A stretch of 64,000 nt of DNA. Source: Vagococcus fluvialis bH819. GTDB lineage: Bacteria; Bacillota; Bacilli; Lactobacillales; Vagococcaceae. The notes beneath the pieces were generated by a model, which saw nothing but the letters and a program-made list of their open reading frames with translations, had not been told where the DNA came from and made no database searches. Location of the stretch: the NCBI RefSeq assembly GCF_900163795.1, contig NZ_FWFD01000005.1, positions 1 through 64,000 on the forward strand, written 5' to 3'. The first letter of the stretch is position 1. Every line of letters begins with the position of its first letter. A program made the translations under genes and the position numbers. Below are positions 24,093 to 32,943 of this stretch, piece by piece.

Positions 24093-26288
24093 ATGAAAAA
24101 AACAAGAATGTTAATGCTGATGGGTCTGCTGTTTGCTACTGCCTTTACAACCAACGTAGCCGCTCAAGAAAGTACTGAGAGTTCGGAAAAAGAAACAACT
24201 ACACCAATGGAAATGAGTAGTAGCAGCGAAACAAAGGAGAGTTTGATAGAGAAATCAGAAGAATCTGTAGAACAGAAAGTAGCTGATACAGAAACAACAG
24301 AATCAGTGAATAATAAAAGTAATCAGGTTAATCAGAAAGTATCCGTTTCTTATTACGGTACGGTCAAAAAAACGGGTGAAACAATTTGGGAAGATCAAGA
24401 ATTAACTATTATTAAAGGAAAAACAGAGGATATTATTAATAGAACTTTTTTAATAACTGAAGAAGTGACAGAAGAGCATCATCAAAACAAAGCTTATTTA
24501 TTGGTAGATAATAATCAAAAGAGAATAGGTTACGTTACTTCCTCCTCAGTTGAGGTAACAAATAATGCTAGTGGCATGCCGAATAAAACGGACAAATACG
24601 GTACTATCTTGAATTCAAGTTACTTGCTATGGAAAGATATGGAACTAAAAGAGAGAATAGAAGATAAGCAGGCTTTGAATCAAAAAACATTATTGATAAA
24701 AAATGAATACCACCATTTTAACGGAAATATTTATTATGAACTTTATAACAATAAAAATGAATTTTTAGGGTTTATAAACCAAGAGGACATTACACTGACT
24801 GAGCATCGTGGTGGCAGTTATATTAGTACGTGGAAATATGCCACAGTGACTAAGAAAAATTATTCATTGTGGCAAGACTTCTCCTTTAGTCAAGAACGCA
24901 ATAACTCCAGTAATTTTTACCAGAAAAGCTTGCTAATGAAGGGTGAGTATCATCATTTTAATGGTTCAACCTATTATTCGGTTTATGACAATCAAGATAA
25001 CTGGCTAGGTTATATAAACAAAGATGGTGTGACAATTGGGGAGAATCGTGGTGGAATTTATATTCCGACTGGTAAGTATGTAACATTGACTAAAAAGGCT
25101 TATCCGATGTGGAAAAATCTTGATTTTAGTCAGGAAAAAAATAACAGTACTCAATTTTATGAACAAACGATGCTTGCAAAGGGGGAGTATCGTCATTTCA
25201 ATGGCTCTGTTTATTATTCTATTTATAATAATAAAAATGAGTGGTTAGGTTATCTAAATAAAGGTGCTGTGAGTGTTGGTAGTGATCGAGGTGGAAGTTA
25301 CATTCCCCTTGGTAAGTATGGAACAGTGGGTAAAAAAGGCTATTCATTGTGGAATAATTTTTCTTTTGATAAAGAAAGAAATAATACAACTCGTCTTAAT
25401 CAGCAAACTTTTTTGATTAAAGGGAAGTATCATCATTATAATGGGTCGGTGTATTATTCAGTCTATGATAATCAAGATCGTTGGTTAGGATATGCTAATA
25501 GAGATGCAATTCCTCTTGCTTCTGGTAAAGAGGGGAATGCGGTAAAAGCGAACCAAACAATTGCGATACCAAACAATAACTATCCGATTTGGCAAAATTT
25601 TTCATGGCAAAAAAAGAATAATACAAATAATGTAGCAAAGAAGAAATACACTGTGAAGTATCAATATCATCACTTTAATGGAGATATTTATAGTTCAGTT
25701 TATGATAATAACAAATGGATTGGTTATTTGAATCAAAAAGGTAGTAAAACATGGCAAGAAAAAAATGGTGTACTGTATATTGATAACATAATGATTGCGA
25801 ATAAAAAGATCAAACTACCTTCTTATTTTAATCCAGGAGAGAATGGGGAAGCTGGAAGACAAGTTCGTTCTATGATTTATGATATGCAAAGACAAGGAAT
25901 GAGTGTGAGTCACTCATATTCAGGGTTTAGAACGTATCAATATCAAGAGATAATCTATAATGATTATGTTAGAATTAACGGGCAAGCTAAGACAGATACA
26001 TTTTGTGCCAGGCCAGGACATTCAGAACATCAAACAGGATTAACTTTTGATTTGCGTCATGGTAATGGGACTTTAATAGAAACGGGTTGGGAAGCTAATT
26101 GGTTGTCTCAAAATGCTTATAAATATGGTTTTATTATTAGATATAAGGCAAGTAAAACACCCATTACAGGCTATCAAGGAGAACCGTGGCATGTTAGATA
26201 CGTGGGAAAAAATCAAGCTGAAAAAATTATGAAATCTAATCAATGTTTGGAAGAATATCTAGGTGTTGAAGGTGGAAATTATAGATAA
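24093..26288 (+). CDS. Secreted GW-module protein with M15 (VanY-like) D-Ala-D-Ala carboxypeptidase domain
   Basis: A 731-residue protein. Signal peptide ending near AQE (about 25), Ser/Glu/Thr-rich linker, one degenerate and five clear GW modules (about 85-550), then an M15B peptidase domain (about 560-731). Zinc-site motifs are GHSEHQTGLTFDLRHG (the SxHxxGxAxD-type site) and EPWHVRYVG (Glu and His). SYSGFRTYQYQ is also typical of VanY-like enzymes. It would trim D-Ala from stem peptides at teichoic-acid-rich sites. ATG 24093 follows AGAGGAG by a normal spacing. It lies 50 bases after the C39-GW gene, past a terminator. Confidence 0.9.
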   Translation: MKKTRMLMLMGLLFATAFTTNVAAQESTESSEKETTTPMEMSSSSETKESLIEKSEESVEQKVADTETTESVNNKSNQVNQKVSVSYYGTVKKTGETIWEDQELTIIKGKTEDIINRTFLITEEVTEEHHQNKAYLLVDNNQKRIGYVTSSSVEVTNNASGMPNKTDKYGTILNSSYLLWKDMELKERIEDKQALNQKTLLIKNEYHHFNGNIYYELYNNKNEFLGFINQEDITLTEHRGGSYISTWKYATVTKKNYSLWQDFSFSQERNNSSNFYQKSLLMKGEYHHFNGSTYYSVYDNQDNWLGYINKDGVTIGENRGGIYIPTGKYVTLTKKAYPMWKNLDFSQEKNNSTQFYEQTMLAKGEYRHFNGSVYYSIYNNKNEWLGYLNKGAVSVGSDRGGSYIPLGKYGTVGKKGYSLWNNFSFDKERNNTTRLNQQTFLIKGKYHHYNGSVYYSVYDNQDRWLGYANRDAIPLASGKEGNAVKANQTIAIPNNNYPIWQNFSWQKKNNTNNVAKKKYTVKYQYHHFNGDIYSSVYDNNKWIGYLNQKGSKTWQEKNGVLYIDNIMIANKKIKLPSYFNPGENGEAGRQVRSMIYDMQRQGMSVSHSYSGFRTYQYQEIIYNDYVRINGQAKTDTFCARPGHSEHQTGLTFDLRHGNGTLIETGWEANWLSQNAYKYGFIIRYKASKTPITGYQGEPWHVRYVGKNQAEKIMKSNQCLEEYLGVEGGNYR

Positions 26289-26290
26289 GT

Positions 26291-26332
26291 AAAAGGGTAG
26301 TCAGGACAGTTAATGTCTGACTATCTTTTTTG
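26291..26332 (+). terminator. Terminator of the M15-GW gene
   Basis: Stem AAAGGGTAGTCAGGACA with TGTCTGACTATCTTTTTT, mostly paired with a small bulge, followed by T. Confidence 0.88.
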
Positions 26333-26397
26333 ATTATAAATCGAATCTTATGTAATAGCATGCATTTAAAAAATTCTAAATGACTATTCGTATCACA

Positions 26398-26426
26398 TTC
26401 ACTTTACCCAATTATCATGCTATAAT
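26398..26426 (+). promoter_or_regulatory. Promoter of prfC
   Basis: -35 TTCACT (26398-26403), 17-base spacer, perfect -10 TATAAT (26421-26426) with extended TGC. Confidence 0.75.
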
Positions 26427-26488
26427 AGGAGATGTTTTGTGAAAAATGTCAATGAATTTTAAATATAAAAATGTGTTAGGAGAAAAAT

Positions 26489-28066
26489 ATGGTTTTTAAT
26501 CAAAAGCAAGAAGTGGAACGTCGTCGTACGTTTGCCATTATTTCCCATCCGGATGCTGGGAAAACAACAATTACAGAGCAGTTACTTTTATTTGGTGGGG
26601 CGATTCGTAGTGCTGGTACCGTTAAAGGGAAAAAGACTGGTAACTTTGCCAAGTCTGACTGGATGGATATTGAAAAACAAAGAGGTATTTCTGTTACAAG
26701 TTCGGTTATGCAATTTGATTTTGACGATAAACGTGTCAACATCTTAGATACACCTGGACATGAGGATTTCTCTGAAGATACCTATCGTACTTTAATGGCT
26801 GTTGACAGTGCGGTCATGGTAATTGATAGTGCCAAGGGGATTGAAGCCCAAACGAAGAAATTATTCCAAGTTTGTCGCATGCGTGGCATTCCGATTTTTA
26901 CTTTTATTAATAAATTAGATAGAGATGGTCGTGAACCTTTAGAGTTACTAGAAGAATTAGAAGAAGTTTTAGAGATTGATTCTTATCCAATGAACTGGCC
27001 AATTGGTATGGGAAAAGGTTTTGAAGGACTATATGATATGTTCCATAATCGTGTGGAAATTCATCGTCCTGACCGTTATGATGGCGAGCGCTTTTTACCT
27101 TTAAATGATAATCGTGAATTAGAGTTGGATCATCCGATTAAACAATTGTCGATTTTTGATCAAGTCCAAGACGATGTAGAATTATTGATGGAAGCTGGTA
27201 ATGAGTTTTCGGAAGAAAAAATTGCTAAAGGTGAGCTAACACCAGTATTCTTTGGTTCGGCTTTAACTAATTTTGGTGTGGAAACATTCTTAGAAACCTT
27301 CTTACAGTTTGCACCACAACCAACAGAATATAAAACTAAAACAGAAGCTGTAGTAAGTCCTTATAGTGAAGATTTTTCAGGCTTTATTTTTAAAATCCAA
27401 GCTAATATGAATCCGGCTCATCGTGATAGAATCGCCTTTGTCCGAATTTGTTCTGGTTCTTTCTCACGTGGAATGGATGTTCAGCTGTCTCGTGGAAATA
27501 AAAAAATTAAGTTAAATAATTCAACACAGTTTATGGCAGACTCTCGTGAACAAGTAGAGGAAGCAGTAGCAGGGGATATTATTGGTTTATATGATACGGG
27601 TCTTTATCAAATTGGGGACACGATCTATACTGGGAAAGATAAGATTGAATTTGAAGATCTACCTCACTTTACACCAGAATTATTTATGCGTGTCACAGCT
27701 AAAAATGTAATGAAGCAAAAATCATTCCATAAAGGACTTAATCAATTGGTTCAAGAGGGTGCTATTCAGTTATATAAAACGTATTTAACAGAAGATATTA
27801 TCATTGGGGCAGTAGGTCAGCTTCAATTTGAAGTGTTTAAACATCGTATGCAAGGGGAATATAATACTGAGATTATTATGGATCCAATGGGAACAAAGAT
27901 TGCTCGTTGGATTGATCCTGAACAATTAGATGAGAAAATGAGTTCAAGTCGAAATATCTTAGCCAAAGATCGTTTTGATCAACCATTATTCCTATTTGAA
28001 AATCGATTTGCAATGCGCTGGTTTGCAGATAAATATCCAGATATTGAGCTTAAGAGTTTGTTATAA
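26489..28066 (+). CDS. prfC: Peptide chain release factor 3
   Basis: A 525-residue translational GTPase that recycles RF1/RF2 from the ribosome after termination. Visible motifs: P-loop [13 protein letters not shown], switch [20 protein letters not shown] for guanine recognition, and the RF3-specific segments [31 protein letters not shown] and [10 protein letters not shown] near the end. Length is normal. A ribosome site TTAGGAGAA precedes the ATG. There is no terminator before the downstream TagF-like gene, so the two may be co-transcribed although functionally unrelated. Confidence 0.97.
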   Translation: MVFNQKQEVERRRTFAIISHPDAGKTTITEQLLLFGGAIRSAGTVKGKKTGNFAKSDWMDIEKQRGISVTSSVMQFDFDDKRVNILDTPGHEDFSEDTYRTLMAVDSAVMVIDSAKGIEAQTKKLFQVCRMRGIPIFTFINKLDRDGREPLELLEELEEVLEIDSYPMNWPIGMGKGFEGLYDMFHNRVEIHRPDRYDGERFLPLNDNRELELDHPIKQLSIFDQVQDDVELLMEAGNEFSEEKIAKGELTPVFFGSALTNFGVETFLETFLQFAPQPTEYKTKTEAVVSPYSEDFSGFIFKIQANMNPAHRDRIAFVRICSGSFSRGMDVQLSRGNKKIKLNNSTQFMADSREQVEEAVAGDIIGLYDTGLYQIGDTIYTGKDKIEFEDLPHFTPELFMRVTAKNVMKQKSFHKGLNQLVQEGAIQLYKTYLTEDIIIGAVGQLQFEVFKHRMQGEYNTEIIMDPMGTKIARWIDPEQLDEKMSSSRNILAKDRFDQPLFLFENRFAMRWFADKYPDIELKSLL

Positions 28067-28091
28067 AAACAGGGTAAGTAGGGGGATTAAT

Positions 28092-31000
28092 TTGAAGAAA
28101 ACAAAAATTAGTGCGGTTATTGCAATTTATAATGTAGAGGAATATATTGTAGAAGCATTAGATTCTCTTTTAGAACAAGAAGTTGAAACAATTGAATTAG
28201 AAGTGATTGTTGTCGATGATGGATCTACAGATAACACACCTAATATTTTAAAGGAATATCAAAAAAAGCACTCAAATATTAAAGTAATCGATGTTGATAG
28301 AGTAGGTCTTGGAAAAGCTAGAAATGTAGGGATAGAAGCTAGTACAGGAGAGTATTTGATTTTTATGGATGGAGATGACATTATTTATCCCAATGCATAC
28401 TATGCGTTGTTAGAATCAGCATTAAAAAATAATGCTGACATCGTGGTTGGTAATGTATCACGTTTTGATTCAACAAGAAAGTTTTTTTTAAGCGGATTAC
28501 ATAAAAAAATATTTTCTGATGATTTAGAAGGCACACACATCCTAAAAAATAAACAACTACTTTATGATACGACTGCGTGGAATAAATTATTTAATGCTTC
28601 ATTTTTTAAAGATAATCAATTGAAGTTTCTTGAAGGAATGTTATATGAAGATATTCCTTGTATAATGAAAGCACATCTTTTATCTAAAAATACAAACATT
28701 ATATTAGATTATGTTTACAGATGGCGATTAAGGGATAGCGCCAATAATCGTTCTATTACTCAAAATAGACATGACCCTCAAAATTTATTAGATCGTGTAA
28801 AATCAGTGGACTGTTTTACACAGGTTGTGGATGAATTAAATATAACAACTAAAGAAATTCTCGAAGAAAAGGAATTCAAAGAGTTGACAGTGGATTATAA
28901 ACTGTATTTTGATTCTTTAGAAGAAGCTGATGATAATTATTTAGAGTTATTTTCAAATTTGTTAACCAAGTATGTTTCTAATATGAAGACAGATGTGTTT
29001 AACACAAGAATACCTACTGAGTTAAAAATAATGTATCAATTAATCATGGATAAAAAATATGATGAATTTTTATTATTTAAAACAAATATTTTAGACTTTA
29101 GAAAGCAACAAACAGTTATAAAAGAAAATAAAGTTTATAAGGATATTTCTAACACAAACCTAAATGAGATATTTTTAGATCCGGTAATTGATATGTCAAG
29201 TGATATTTTACCAGTCACAAAAACCAAAAAAGTGAAATGGGCAAATAAGGTATTAACAGTTGAAGGTATTTCTTATTTAAGGTACTTAAATACAGATCAA
29301 AATACATCTATTCAAGCATATCTTGTTAATCGATCAGAAACTAAAAGCGTTAATTTACCTACTGAGACCATCAAAGATAAGTCTATTACCCAAATGTATG
29401 GTGGTGGTGATAAAGATCACCTAATAAAACGCCATGTAAATTATGATTATGCACATTTTAAAACTCAAGTAGATGGAAATAAAGAAGATGTATTAGAGTT
29501 ATTAAAAGAAGATTGTTTTATTAAATTAATAATTAAAAATTTAGGTTATGAAATGGAAACTTACGTCTCAAATCCATCTAAAGGAGCTGTCTCAAGACCT
29601 TGTGATTATATGTTTGAAGATAGAGGATTCCGTGTATTATACAATAAGCAATGGCGATTAGAAATTATTAATGCACCAAAACTTGTGAATCAGTTAAAAC
29701 CATCCATAGTCGGAACCGAATTAGTATTAACTGGGAAAATAGTAGGTGAGTTCTCTGATGCCTATTTTAAAAATTCTACAAATAATTTAAAGATATGGAA
29801 TCACACATTTAATTTGTTGGAAGATAACCAGTTTGAACTAAGATTTAATTTAGAACGAATGCTAGAGTGTGATTTTAATTCAGATTTTTATTTTTATTTA
29901 GTCAAAGATAGAAAACAAACAATAGTCTGGTTAGAAGATGATTTTTTATCTACATACGATGTGTGGCATGATCATGAAATTCGTTTTACTAAAACATACC
30001 ATAGATGGTTAAAAATAAATTTAACGGAACATATTCGACCTAAATTAGTGGATTTTAAATTAAATCAGATAAACTCAGAAGCTTATGATTTATTATTTAC
30101 TATAAGACAACAAATTAAATCAAATGAATTAATTATGAATTCGTTTATTCAAGGTACAAGAGATTCCGATGGAAAACAAGTAACTTTGTCGCCTAAAAAA
30201 GTTATTGTTGAGGGGAAAGTATGCATAAGTGATTATCAAATCTCACTTTCAAAAGAGCAACTTTATTTATTTGGAAATTCTAATTGGTCATTTGTTCAAT
30301 CAAGTGAAACCTCACAAGGAATTTATTCAAATGAAATTTTATTGGATATGGAAAATTTAAAAGCAATTTTTACTATAGATAAAAATATATTTAACATTTT
30401 TTCTACAAGAGATGGTGTGGTTAAATTAAATACAACTCTTGAAAAATCTTATTTTGAAAAAGGACCTAGACGTATGAAGATGTTAAAAGATTATGTCTAT
30501 CCTCTTATGAGATTGTTACCGCAAAAGAAAAAATATGTTATGTTTGAATCTTATTGGGGTAAATCTTTTAGTTGTAATCCCAAAGCAATTTATGAAGAAA
30601 TACAAAAAGAGCACCCGGAACTTACTTGTATTTGGGGATTTAATAATCCTTATACAGAAATTTCGGGCGAAGGGATCAAAGTTAAAAGGAATAGCTGGCA
30701 ATATTATTATTACCTTGCACGATCTACTTACTTTTTCAATAATGCAAATTGGCAGAATGATTATGTTAAGCGCTCAAAAAGTAAAGAAATTCAGACGCTA
30801 CATGGCACTTTTTTGAAAACTATGGGGCTAGATGTAAAGAATGAAGTAGATACAGTAGAGAAACTTGAAGGTTTTAAACTAAGACATAGTAGATGGGATT
30901 ACCTAGTATCACCAAGTAAATTCATGACAGATATTTCAAAACGAGTGTTCGAATTTAAAGGTGAAATGTTAGAGTATGGTTTTCCTAGAAATGATTTATT

Positions 31001-31595
31001 AGTAAATGTTTCAAATGAAGAAAATACAATAATCGACTTAAAAGAAAAGCTAGGAATTCCAAAAGATAAAAAAATAATTTTATATGCGCCTACTTTTAGA
31101 AATACAAGAGGATTTAATTTAGAGTTAGATTTAAAACAAATGAAGGCACAACTTTCTGATGAGTATGTTCTTTTAGTAAGATTACATTATTTTGTCTCTA
31201 AAAAATTAGATTTAGAAGGGGTATCAGATTTTGCTATTAATGTTTGTGACTATCCAGATGCGCAAGATCTACTACTAATCACAGATATATTAATTAGTGA
31301 TTATTCTTCAATTATGTTTGATTATGCTAATTTAAATAAGCCGATTATTCTATTTACTTATGATTTAGAATATTATAGAGATATTCTAAGAGGAATGTAT
31401 ACGGATTTAGAAGAAGATGCCCCAGGAAAATTATGTAGAACATCTGAAGAGGTTATCCAATCTATTGAAAATATTTCTAGTTATGAAAAAGACTATGAAC
31501 CTAAACTATCAGCGTTTAGAGATAAATTTAACGAATTCGAAACAGGAAAAGCATCAAAAAAAATAGTAGAGAAATTATTTGGAAAAAATAAATAA
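28092..31595 (+). CDS. Bifunctional GT2 glycosyltransferase - TagF-like CDP-glycerol glycerophosphotransferase
   Basis: A 1167-residue fusion. The N-terminal GT2 domain (about 3-240) has IAIYNVEEYI, VVDDGSTDN and FMDGDD. A long beta-rich middle region follows (about 380-790). The C-terminal TagF-like domain (about 800-1160) carries the family motifs YVMFESYWGKSFSCNPKAIYE, HGTFLKTMG, LVSPSKFM, YGFPRNDLL, LYAPTFR, RLHYF and ISDYSSIMFDYA. Such enzymes polymerise glycerol (or ribitol) phosphate chains of wall teichoic acid; the GT2 part may add a sugar. I start at TTG 28092 with GGGGG at 28081-28085, 25 bases after prfC, and not at the upstream in-frame ATG inside prfC. It lies amid GW proteins that bind this class of polymer. 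Confidence 0.85.
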   Translation: MKKTKISAVIAIYNVEEYIVEALDSLLEQEVETIELEVIVVDDGSTDNTPNILKEYQKKHSNIKVIDVDRVGLGKARNVGIEASTGEYLIFMDGDDIIYPNAYYALLESALKNNADIVVGNVSRFDSTRKFFLSGLHKKIFSDDLEGTHILKNKQLLYDTTAWNKLFNASFFKDNQLKFLEGMLYEDIPCIMKAHLLSKNTNIILDYVYRWRLRDSANNRSITQNRHDPQNLLDRVKSVDCFTQVVDELNITTKEILEEKEFKELTVDYKLYFDSLEEADDNYLELFSNLLTKYVSNMKTDVFNTRIPTELKIMYQLIMDKKYDEFLLFKTNILDFRKQQTVIKENKVYKDISNTNLNEIFLDPVIDMSSDILPVTKTKKVKWANKVLTVEGISYLRYLNTDQNTSIQAYLVNRSETKSVNLPTETIKDKSITQMYGGGDKDHLIKRHVNYDYAHFKTQVDGNKEDVLELLKEDCFIKLIIKNLGYEMETYVSNPSKGAVSRPCDYMFEDRGFRVLYNKQWRLEIINAPKLVNQLKPSIVGTELVLTGKIVGEFSDAYFKNSTNNLKIWNHTFNLLEDNQFELRFNLERMLECDFNSDFYFYLVKDRKQTIVWLEDDFLSTYDVWHDHEIRFTKTYHRWLKINLTEHIRPKLVDFKLNQINSEAYDLLFTIRQQIKSNELIMNSFIQGTRDSDGKQVTLSPKKVIVEGKVCISDYQISLSKEQLYLFGNSNWSFVQSSETSQGIYSNEILLDMENLKAIFTIDKNIFNIFSTRDGVVKLNTTLEKSYFEKGPRRMKMLKDYVYPLMRLLPQKKKYVMFESYWGKSFSCNPKAIYEEIQKEHPELTCIWGFNNPYTEISGEGIKVKRNSWQYYYYLARSTYFFNNANWQNDYVKRSKSKEIQTLHGTFLKTMGLDVKNEVDTVEKLEGFKLRHSRWDYLVSPSKFMTDISKRVFEFKGEMLEYGFPRNDLLVNVSNEENTIIDLKEKLGIPKDKKIILYAPTFRNTRGFNLELDLKQMKAQLSDEYVLLVRLHYFVSKKLDLEGVSDFAINVCDYPDAQDLLLITDILISDYSSIMFDYANLNKPIILFTYDLEYYRDILRGMYTDLEEDAPGKLCRTSEEVIQSIENISSYEKDYEPKLSAFRDKFNEFETGKASKKIVEKLFGKNK

Positions 31596-31625
31596 AAAAT
31601 ATCATACTATTTAATTATTATAGTG

Positions 31626-31670
31626 AAAGAGAAGGCCTAGCATACATTTTATTTGCTAGGCCTTCTCTTT
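31626..31670. terminator. Bidirectional terminator between TagF-like and acyltransferase genes
   Basis: A perfect 17-bp stem, arms 31626-31642 and 31654-31670 (AAAGAGAAGGCCTAGCA and its complement), 11-base loop, A/T-rich on both sides. It serves both convergent genes. Confidence 0.93.
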
Positions 31671-31693
31671 ATATCGGATATACTATACTTATT

Positions 31694-32722
31694 CTATTTA
31701 TAACAGTATTTTATTTTACTAGAAATAAAATTTTTTAATTTAGCTATTAATACACAAGCTATAAAAACAATAAGAGGGACAATAATAACTATGAGGAATA
31801 ACCAGCTACTCCAATAAAATTTGCCGCTTTGGAAAATAGAATTCCATAACATGGAGCGAATAAGAGGATTATCATGGATTAAATAAACTTCAAAAGTAAC
31901 ACTAGAAATATAAAGGATCAATGCATTATATCGTTTATCAATTGATAATTTTAGAATCAAATTAAAAAGACAGAAAGAAAAAAGTAAAGCATTTAAACTT
32001 TCAGTGCCATTAATAAAAAAGTCAGGATATTCCCAATTTAATTTATCTAAAAGTAAAATAATAAATGGTCTAAATTGTAATAAAGATAGAGAAAATAGTG
32101 ATGCCATTAAAATGTATCTAAAATAAATTGTTTGTAATTCTTTTTGATATTCTCTAATTAAATCACCTATTAAAGCAATTATAATAAATAAAAAATAAAC
32201 GCTAGGTTTAAAATGTTTTTCAATTTGAAAAATAAAGCCAAATAATCTGGGGCCGTAAAAAAAGAAGATAATAATAATTAGTAATTTAAGTTTATTTTCT
32301 CTGTCAGTTAGATTTAGATAATTTTTTAATAATGGCTGGAATAATAGTAGTATAACATAGCCAGTAACAAACCAATATTGATCAAAAATAACAGGGAAAA
32401 CAGAAGTAATCATTTTTTTAAATTCAAATGCAGACCATAATAAAGAAATCAAAAAAAAGGTTACCGTATAAAAAGTAATATTATTATTTAGATGAAGTAA
32501 TTTTTTGAGAGAGAAATTTTGTTTATAAAAAAAATAACCAGATATTAAGATAAATAAAATAACACCTATTTTACCAAAATTACCAAGACACAGAATAAAA
32601 TAATTCCTCAGCCCAATTTCTTTGGGATAATTCCAATTAGTATGGATTGTAAAGTGATGAAAAACAATCATGAGCATACTAATTATGCGAATAAGTTCAA
32701 TATTGATATTACGTTTACTCAT
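31694..32722 (-). CDS. Acyltransferase family 3 membrane protein
   Basis: A 342-residue protein with about ten hydrophobic segments and the acyltransferase 3 N-terminus INIELIRIISMLMIVFHHFTIH (Arg and paired His in helix 1), then GVILFILISGYFFY. Such proteins O-acetylate peptidoglycan, wall polymers or capsule, taking the acetyl group across the membrane. It lacks a C-terminal SGNH domain, so it may need a partner. It converges on the teichoic acid polymerase gene, which suggests a modification of that polymer (inference). TTAAGGAG precedes the ATG. TATAAT-like -10 boxes lie upstream on the minus strand (32754-32767). Confidence 0.85.
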   Translation of the reverse strand: MSKRNINIELIRIISMLMIVFHHFTIHTNWNYPKEIGLRNYFILCLGNFGKIGVILFILISGYFFYKQNFSLKKLLHLNNNITFYTVTFFLISLLWSAFEFKKMITSVFPVIFDQYWFVTGYVILLLFQPLLKNYLNLTDRENKLKLLIIIIFFFYGPRLFGFIFQIEKHFKPSVYFLFIIIALIGDLIREYQKELQTIYFRYILMASLFSLSLLQFRPFIILLLDKLNWEYPDFFINGTESLNALLFSFCLFNLILKLSIDKRYNALILYISSVTFEVYLIHDNPLIRSMLWNSIFQSGKFYWSSWLFLIVIIVPLIVFIACVLIAKLKNFISSKIKYCYK

Positions 32723-32869
32723 TAATAAACTCCTTAAAATTTTTTCTAATTTAATTATATCATTATAACTAACTTAGAAAAAATAAATTGGGAAAAATTA
32801 ACTTAATTTGATTTAATACCTTTAGTTATCTAATCTGTTATTAATTTTATCAACTTTTAATATATTTTC

Positions 32870-32878
32870 TGATATAAT
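32870..32878 (+). promoter_or_regulatory. Extended -10 promoter of the second C39-GW gene
   Basis: TG-A-TATAAT (32870-32878) with no clear -35. Transcription would begin near 32885, which rules out the ATG at 32881 and supports ATG 32944. Confidence 0.6.
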
Positions 32879-32943
32879 GAATGATAGTGTTTAAAAATCT
32901 TAGAAAAAATTTTTTACTCATATTAAAAAAGGAGATAGAGGGT

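Noticed and set aside
24093-26288. VanY-like domain as vancomycin resistance
   Set aside because: It is a secreted, GW-tethered wall enzyme with no van regulators or vanHAX neighbours.
27975-28091. Longer N-terminus of the GT2-TagF protein starting inside prfC
   Set aside because: The extra residues lie in another frame of prfC, have no ribosome site, and the GT2 fold begins right after TTG 28092.
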